Source: Gammaproteobacteria bacterium (GTDB taxonomy: Bacteria; Pseudomonadota; Gammaproteobacteria; Pseudomonadales; Pseudohongiellaceae). From it: a stretch of 11,035 nucleotides of DNA. The position numbers were made by a program, and so were the translations under genes. The stretch's first letter is position 1, and every line of letters begins with the position of its first letter. Positions 6,628-11,035 of this stretch are shown piece after piece. Location of the stretch: contig PWQG01000308.1 in NCBI GenBank assembly GCA_003556835.1, forward strand, positions 1 to 11,035, in the 5' to 3' direction. Below the pieces are notes generated by a model. The model was not told the origin of the DNA, made no database searches, and was given only the letters and a program-made list of their open reading frames with translations.

Positions 6628-7218
6628 TCAGTTCTTGCTGCTGTCACCTTCCGGCGCGGGCTGGGCGGCCGCACCCTGGGTTGCACCACCAGCCTGCACA
6701 GTCCCGGAAGCCTGGGCCTGACCGGCCTCGCCGCCCTGGGCCTGCTGCTGCTTGGATTGTGCGTAGATCGCGTCGAAGTTGACCGGCGCCAACATCACGG
6801 GCGGGAAGCTGCCACGCACCACCAGGCTGTCGATGGCCTCACGCGCATAGGGGAAGAGAATGTTCGGGCAGACTGTAGCCAGCACCCGCTCCAGGTCGGC
6901 TTCGCTGAACTCGGCACAAGTGAACACACCGGCCTGCTGCACTTCCGCCAGGAACGCCGTGGCCTCTTCCTGCTTCGCTTCCACGGTCAGGGTCAGCACC
7001 ACGTCGTAGACACCCTCGGCCAGCTTGTTGTTGCGGGTACCGATGTTGAAGTTGATCTTGGGACTCCATTGTCCCTTGAACACATCTGGTGCCTTGGGCG
7101 ATTCGAAGGAGACATCCTTCAGGTAGATGCGCTGCAGGGCAAAAACCGGTCCCTGTTGCTCTTGCTGCTGATTGGCCTGACCGGCCTGTGCATTCGCGTT
7201 GTTGTCATTCTCTGCCAT
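6628..7218 (-). CDS. secB: Protein-export chaperone SecB with an extended C-terminal tail
   Basis: SecB is the cytosolic tetrameric chaperone that keeps preproteins unfolded and hands them to SecA. The conserved core runs from about residue 24 (PVFALQRIYLKDVSFESPKA) through LTLTVEAK (75-82) and CPNILFPYAREAIDSLVVRG (117-136) to FPPVMLAPVNFDAIYAQ (138-154). The protein is 196 residues, some 30-40 longer than most SecBs. The excess is a Gln/Ala/Gly-rich tail (about 155-196) plus a Gln/Asn-rich N-terminal stretch (about 5-22), both probably disordered. ATG 7218 has only a weak upstream AGG. It follows yibN by 26 nt on the same strand, so the two are likely co-transcribed. The usual grxC between them is absent. 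Confidence 0.96.
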   Translation of the reverse strand: MAENDNNANAQAGQANQQQEQQGPVFALQRIYLKDVSFESPKAPDVFKGQWSPKINFNIGTRNNKLAEGVYDVVLTLTVEAKQEEATAFLAEVQQAGVFTCAEFSEADLERVLATVCPNILFPYAREAIDSLVVRGSFPPVMLAPVNFDAIYAQSKQQQAQGGEAGQAQASGTVQAGGATQGAAAQPAPEGDSSKN

Positions 7219-7244
7219 GATTGAAACCTGTCTGTCGTCAATGG

Positions 7245-7742
7245 TTACTGTTGGTTGTCAGCCTTGGGATCAGAATCGGCTTTCTTGCCTTTTTTCTTCT
7301 TACCCTTGCTGCTGCTCTTTTCCTGGGTTTTCTGCACCAGGGGCAACTGGTCAGCGCGCCAGGCGGCAATACCACCTTTCATGCGCACCACGTCCGTAAA
7401 GCCGGCCTGGTTAAGAATCTTTGTCGCTTCCCCGGAGTGTTGCCCCATCTTGTCGGTCACCACGATGGTCTGCGACTGGTGTTTCTTCAGTTCACCAACA
7501 CGGTCTGCCAGGCGGGACACCGGTATGTTCACCGATTCCACGATATGCCCGCTGTCATACTCCTTGCGGTCACGCACATCGAGTACTACAGCGTCCTTGC
7601 GATTGATCAGGAACACTGACTGCTGGAGGCTCACGGCGCTGGCACTCGTCTTGCTGCGATGCAAGAGAAACGCGGCCAGCAGGGCCACCCAGGTGCCGGA
7701 CAACAACCAGTTGTTGCCGACAAATTCGATAAACTGCTCCAT
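7245..7742 (-). CDS. yibN: Membrane-anchored rhodanese-like protein YibN, lacking cysteine
   Basis: This is a 165-residue protein with one N-terminal membrane segment (about 12-27, WLLSGTWVALLAAFLL) and a cytoplasmic rhodanese domain: AVVLDVRDRKEYDSGHI at 51-67 and GGIAAW at 123-128. The catalytic loop reads VVTDKMGQHSGEA, so D97 occupies the position of the active-site cysteine, and the protein contains no cysteine at all. Sulfur transfer is therefore unlikely. E. coli YibN also departs from the canonical loop and has been linked to the YidC insertase. The C-terminus (141-165) is a Lys/Ser-rich tail (KGKKKKGKK). ATG 7742 was chosen because it starts the typical 'MEQFIEFV' N-terminus and follows GGGA; the frame extends to 7853 without family-like sequence. 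It heads the yibN-secB operon and is divergent from gpmI. Confidence 0.9.
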   Translation of the reverse strand: MEQFIEFVGNNWLLSGTWVALLAAFLLHRSKTSASAVSLQQSVFLINRKDAVVLDVRDRKEYDSGHIVESVNIPVSRLADRVGELKKHQSQTIVVTDKMGQHSGEATKILNQAGFTDVVRMKGGIAAWRADQLPLVQKTQEKSSSKGKKKKGKKADSDPKADNQQ

Positions 7743-7938
7743 AATTCCCGTCTGTTCCACACTGCGTTCAGTAAAATGGGGTGCAAGTATACACGGCAAC
7801 GGGTCCGTAAAGAAGCCGAAAAAAGTCCTCTGGACAAGTCCGTGACTGGACAATCATGGTACTTTGCCGACATTTTCGCGATAATAGGCGGCGCTTTTCA
7901 ATCCACCTGGACAATCAACAGCGAGATCCGGAACTGCA
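7743..7938. promoter_or_regulatory. Divergent intergenic region of yibN and gpmI
   Basis: This 196-nt stretch has no gene. On the minus strand TATACT at 7791-7786 is a plausible -10 for yibN, about 44 nt before its ATG, with no clear -35. The octamer CTGGACAA occurs three times in direct orientation at 7830-7837, 7846-7853 and 7907-7914; the last two copies extend to CTGGACAATCA. A TAATAG (7882-7887) could be a -10 for gpmI. No hairpin terminator is evident. Confidence 0.4.
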
Positions 7939-9486
7939 ATGTCAGAAACACGCCGAGCCACCACCCTCCTCCTGATCCTTGATGGCTGGGGCCATCGCGA
8001 AGACACCGAATCCAATGCCATTGCCGCCGCCAATACACCTGTCTGGGACAAGCTCTGGGCGGAGCGGCCGAGCACTCTGATCACCACTTCGGGCACTGCG
8101 GTGGGTCTACCGGAAGGGCAGATGGGCAATTCGGAAGTCGGTCACATGAACCTCGGGGCCGGACGCGTGGTCTACCAGAGTCTGACGCGCATCGACAAGG
8201 ATATTGCCGATGGTGACTTCTACCGCAACGAGGCCCTGGTCTCCGCGGTACACAAGGCACGGGACAATGATGGCGCGGTCCATATCCTCGGCCTGCTGTC
8301 CCCGGGCGGCATCCACAGCCATGAGGAGCAGATCCTGGCCATGGTGGAACTGGCCCGGCGCGAGGGGGCCGGCAAGGTGTATATCCATGCCTTCCTGGAT
8401 GGCCGCGACATGCCGCCGCGCAGCGCATTGCCTTCCCTGCAGAAGGCAGATGCGGTACTGCGTGAAGCCGGCCTCGGTCGCGTCGCCAGCCTGACCGGTC
8501 GTTATTACGCCATGGACCGTGACCAGCGCTGGGACCGGATCGAAACCGCCTACGCCCTGATGACCGAAGGCCGTAGCGACCACGTCTTTGACTCGGTGGA
8601 TGCCGCCCTGGAAGCCGCCTACGACCGTGACGAGAACGACGAGTTTGTGCTGGCGAGCCGGATCGATGTACCCGGGGAAGAGCCGCTTCGCATTCAGGAT
8701 GGCGACAGTGTGATCTTCATGAACTTCCGCGCCGACCGGGCCCGGCAGATGACCCGCGCCTTTGTCGAGGACGAATTCGACGGATTCGAGCGCGCGGTGC
8801 GTCCGAAACTGGCTGATTTTGTCATGCTCACCGAGTTCGCCTCCGACATACAGGCGTCCTGCGCCTATCCGCCGCAACCCATGGACAATGTTCTGGGAGA
8901 ATACCTGGCCAATCAGGGCCGCACGCAATTGCGCATAGCAGAAACCGAGAAATACGCACACGTCACCTTCTTCTTCAGCGGGGGCCGGGAGCAGGAATTT
9001 GCCGGTGAAACCCGTATACTGGTGCCCTCGCCATCGGTGGCCACCTATGACCTGAAACCGGAGATGAGTGCCCCGGAAGTCACCGACCGCCTGGTCGAAG
9101 CCATCCTCAGTGGCAGCTATGATGCCATCATCTGCAACTACGCCAATGGCGATATGGTGGGGCATACCGGCGACTTTGATGCCGCCGTCAAGGCCGTTGA
9201 GGTGGTCGATCAATGCCTTGGTCGTATTGTCGCGGCCCTACAGCAAAGCGGCGGCCAATGCCTGATCACCGCCGATCACGGCAACTGTGAACAGATGCAG
9301 GATCCCGAATCCGGCCAGGCACTGACCTCCCACACCAGCGGTCCCGTTCCCCTGGTCTATGTGGGAGAAAAACCCTGGCGCTTCATGCAGCAGGGCAGCC
9401 TGTCGGATATCGCCCCCACCATGCTGACCCTGATGGACATGCCGGTACCGGAGGAAATGACCGGAACCCCCCTGATGTCGGAATGA
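7939..9486 (+). CDS. gpmI: 2,3-bisphosphoglycerate-independent phosphoglycerate mutase
   Basis: GpmI interconverts 3- and 2-phosphoglycerate in glycolysis and gluconeogenesis using two Mn ions and a phosphoserine intermediate. The 515-residue length is normal. D15 in LLILDGWG and the phosphorylated S65 in EGQMGNSEVGHMNLGAGR belong to the phosphatase domain. The transferase domain shows LLSPGGIHSH, FLDGRDMPPRS, GRYYAMDRDQRWDR and NFRADRARQ. The C-terminal half carries TEKYAHVTFFFSGG, CNYANGDMVGHTG and TADHGNCEQM, holding the remaining metal ligands. ATG 7939 follows a GGAA about 6 nt upstream. envC begins 9 nt after the stop, so gpmI, envC and ctpA form one transcription unit, an arrangement conserved in gammaproteobacteria. 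Confidence 0.97.
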   Translation: MSETRRATTLLLILDGWGHREDTESNAIAAANTPVWDKLWAERPSTLITTSGTAVGLPEGQMGNSEVGHMNLGAGRVVYQSLTRIDKDIADGDFYRNEALVSAVHKARDNDGAVHILGLLSPGGIHSHEEQILAMVELARREGAGKVYIHAFLDGRDMPPRSALPSLQKADAVLREAGLGRVASLTGRYYAMDRDQRWDRIETAYALMTEGRSDHVFDSVDAALEAAYDRDENDEFVLASRIDVPGEEPLRIQDGDSVIFMNFRADRARQMTRAFVEDEFDGFERAVRPKLADFVMLTEFASDIQASCAYPPQPMDNVLGEYLANQGRTQLRIAETEKYAHVTFFFSGGREQEFAGETRILVPSPSVATYDLKPEMSAPEVTDRLVEAILSGSYDAIICNYANGDMVGHTGDFDAAVKAVEVVDQCLGRIVAALQQSGGQCLITADHGNCEQMQDPESGQALTSHTSGPVPLVYVGEKPWRFMQQGSLSDIAPTMLTLMDMPVPEEMTGTPLMSE

Positions 9487-9495
9487 GGTGAAGTC

Positions 9496-10656
9496 ATGCG
9501 CCGATGCCTGCCGGAACTGCCCATATTCTGGATCTGGCTGCTCTGTATCAGCATCGGCACGGCAAGCCTGGTCGCACATGGTGACGAAGGCACGGAAGAA
9601 GAACTGGCAGCCATTAATGCCGCCATCGAGGATATCCAGCAGTGGATGGGTGCGGCAGAGCGTGATCTCGACAACCGCGAACAGGAACTGCAGCATCTCA
9701 ATCGCAGCATCACGGAAAGCGAACGGGCGATAACCGTCAATCAGCAGCAGATCGACGCAGCCGGGCAGGAACTGCAGACTCTGCAGGCCCGCGAATCCGA
9801 ACTGGAAGCCCAACTCGAGCAACAGGAGGAAATCGTCGCCCGGGCCTTGCGCGCCTCCTGGATGAGCGGTGACGACAGCCCGCTGAAGATGCTGCTCAAT
9901 CAGGAAGATCCGGCACTTGCCGCGCGCATGATGCGCTACTACGAAGACTTCAATCGTTCCCGCCTGACCCAGATCGAACGCTACCAGCAGGATCTCCAGG
10001 CCCTGGAAGACACCCGCACGGCCATCGAGCAGACCACAGCCCGGCTGGAAGAACGCAACAAGACGCTGAGCCTCCAACTGGCCTCACTGTCCGCGGACCG
10101 GCAACAGCAGCAGGGCCTGGTGGCGCAGCTCCAGGACCGCATGAGCGGGCGGCACCGGGAGCTGGAGGAACTGATTGCCGACCGGGAGGAACTGGAAGCA
10201 CTGCTCGAGGAGATCAATCGCATCATTGTCGATATTCCCGCGCCGGAGGAAATGCAGGTCATTGCCGATGCGCGGGGCCAGCTCCCCTGGCCTCTGCAGG
10301 GCCAGGTAGTATCCGGCTTCGGCGCCCGCTACAGCGATGGCAGCATGGTCCGACAGGGCGTGGTCATCGCAGCCGAAGCTGGCACCCCAGCCCGCGCCGT
10401 GCACCATGGCCGGGTCGTGTTTGCGGACTGGCTGCGCGGCTCAGGCTTGCTGGTAGTGGTCGATCATGGCCAGGGCTTCATCAGTCTCTACGCCCGCAAC
10501 GGGGCTCTCAATAAACAGAGCGGAGACTGGGTCAACCGGGGTGAGCCGGTCGGCACCGCCGGACCGGATGCCGGCACGGGTGATCCGGGGCTGTATTTCG
10601 AAATCCGGCAGAATGGGCAGCCGCTGGATCCGGTCCAATGGTTTGTACCCAGATGA
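9496..10656 (+). CDS. envC: EnvC-type murein hydrolase activator (degenerate LytM domain)
   Basis: This is a 386-residue periplasmic protein that activates cell-division amidases (AmiA/AmiB in E. coli). It has an N-terminal signal sequence (hydrophobic 10-25, likely cut near SLVAHG). A long Gln/Glu-rich coiled coil follows (about 33-245), interrupted near 120-155 by a segment containing SWMSGDDSPLKMLLNQEDP. The LytM/M23 domain spans about 262-386 (LPWPLQGQVVSGFGARY). The zinc-binding and catalytic positions of active M23 peptidases are replaced: RQGVVI stands where HxGxD is expected, LYARN where YxH, and LYFEI where LHFEI. It should therefore be a non-enzymatic activator, as known for EnvC. 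The start ATG 9496 follows GAGGTGAA, and gpmI ends 9 nt upstream. ctpA follows after 45 nt. Confidence 0.94.
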   Translation: MRRCLPELPIFWIWLLCISIGTASLVAHGDEGTEEELAAINAAIEDIQQWMGAAERDLDNREQELQHLNRSITESERAITVNQQQIDAAGQELQTLQARESELEAQLEQQEEIVARALRASWMSGDDSPLKMLLNQEDPALAARMMRYYEDFNRSRLTQIERYQQDLQALEDTRTAIEQTTARLEERNKTLSLQLASLSADRQQQQGLVAQLQDRMSGRHRELEELIADREELEALLEEINRIIVDIPAPEEMQVIADARGQLPWPLQGQVVSGFGARYSDGSMVRQGVVIAAEAGTPARAVHHGRVVFADWLRGSGLLVVVDHGQGFISLYARNGALNKQSGDWVNRGEPVGTAGPDAGTGDPGLYFEIRQNGQPLDPVQWFVPR

Positions 10657-10688
10657 ATTACACGGCATTATAGTGCCCTCAGCAAGGC

Positions 10689-10693
10689 AGGAG
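10689..10693 (+). promoter_or_regulatory. Ribosome binding site of ctpA
   Basis: AGGAG at 10689-10693 lies 8 nt upstream of ATG 10702 and supports that start for the partial carboxy-terminal protease gene. Confidence 0.7.
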
Positions 10694-10701
10694 TTTCCCC
10701 G

Positions 10702-11035
10702 ATGAGCCAACCCCGTCGCCGCGGCCAGTCAGCCCGCAACGGTGCATTTTCCCTGATATTCGCTTTGAGCGCGGGCCTGATGTTGCCATCGGCCTCCCAG
10801 GCCGACACACAAGAACGCCTGCCCCTGCCAATCGAAGATGTGCGGCTGTTCACCGAAGCCCTGGACACCATCCGCGCCGCCTATGTAGAAGACATCGACG
10901 ACCGCACCCTGCTCGAATATGCCATCCAGGGCATGCTGGCCGGGCTCGATCCGCATTCCAGCTACATGACCCGGGAAGAACATGACTCACTGCAGGAAAG
11001 TACCCAGGGTGAATTCGGCGGTCTTGGCATCGAGG
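10702..11035 (+). CDS. ctpA: Carboxy-terminal processing protease CtpA/Prc-like (S41), N-terminal part
   Basis: The first 111 codons are present; the gene is cut by the window end. A basic N-terminus (SQPRRRGQSAR) and a hydrophobic stretch (about 15-30) end in SQA|DT, a plausible signal peptide cleaved near residue 34. The following sequence, VRLFTEALDTIRAAYVEDID, then LLEYAIQGMLAGLDPHSSYM (71-90) and TQGEFGGLGIE (101-111), is the conserved N-terminal helical region of S41 C-terminal processing proteases, just ahead of the PDZ domain. The Ser-Lys catalytic dyad would lie beyond the window. CtpA-type enzymes cleave periplasmic proteins at their C-termini, including cell-wall hydrolases. Its place directly after envC is conserved and hints at joint control of peptidoglycan remodelling. 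Confidence 0.93.
   Translation, partial: MSQPRRRGQSARNGAFSLIFALSAGLMLPSASQADTQERLPLPIEDVRLFTEALDTIRAAYVEDIDDRTLLEYAIQGMLAGLDPHSSYMTREEHDSLQESTQGEFGGLGIE

Noticed and set aside
6574..7224. 216-codon plus-strand open frame over secB
   Set aside because: It is the complement of the SecB coding sequence and begins inside the bidirectional terminator.
8107..9213. 368-codon open frame on the minus strand inside gpmI
   Set aside because: It lies fully antisense to an unmistakable gpmI, shows no recognisable domain, and long antisense frames are common at this GC content.
9238..10077. 279-codon minus-strand open frame across gpmI and envC
   Set aside because: It spans the junction of two well-supported plus-strand genes and looks like a shadow of the envC coiled coil.
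10657..10701. TATAGT near 10672 as an internal promoter for ctpA
   Set aside because: The nearest -35-like TTGTAC is about 20 nt away; the close spacing of envC and ctpA is better explained by co-transcription.

Overview
The window is about 60% GC, densely coded, and looks like the chromosome of a gammaproteobacterium. The strongest sign is the right-hand half, where trmL and secB converge, yibN follows secB, and gpmI-envC-ctpA run divergently. This arrangement is typical of Gammaproteobacteria such as Pseudomonas relatives. The exact genus cannot be read from the sequence.

Layout: (1) 1-215, the tail of an unrecognised Gln/Met-rich protein, closed by a strong hairpin. (2) 347-2314, two plus-strand genes, a RimK-type ATP-grasp ligase and an FAD oxidoreductase of the family often fused to the N-terminus of SelD; no selD is present here. 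(3) 2349-4732, minus strand, an arsenate-detoxification pair: gap (ArsJ-associated GAPDH) transcribed first, then arsJ. A long palindromic, REP/MITE-like element separates the two, and no arsR is visible. (4) 4846-5967, plus strand, a secreted HtrA/Deg-type serine protease sharing a divergent upstream region with gap. (5) 6027-6503 trmL, then a bidirectional terminator, then the minus-strand pair secB and yibN (rhodanese-like membrane protein). (6) 7939-11035, plus strand, gpmI-envC-ctpA, with ctpA cut by the window end.

How the genes work together: GAPDH can use arsenate in place of phosphate to make 1-arseno-3-phosphoglycerate, and ArsJ exports this unstable product, so region 3 is a two-gene arsenate resistance pathway. 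SecB holds preproteins for Sec export, and YibN is a membrane protein from the same conserved neighbourhood. EnvC activates septal amidases, and CtpA/Prc is a periplasmic C-terminal processing protease; both sit downstream of the glycolytic gpmI by conserved synteny. The ATP-grasp/FAD pair has no assigned substrate and is the best candidate here for undescribed chemistry.

Most of the window is ordinary housekeeping. The points worth a second look are the arsJ-gap module with its intervening repeat, a probable non-ATG start in the FAD gene, a cysteine-free rhodanese, the missing grxC, and the extended SecB tail.
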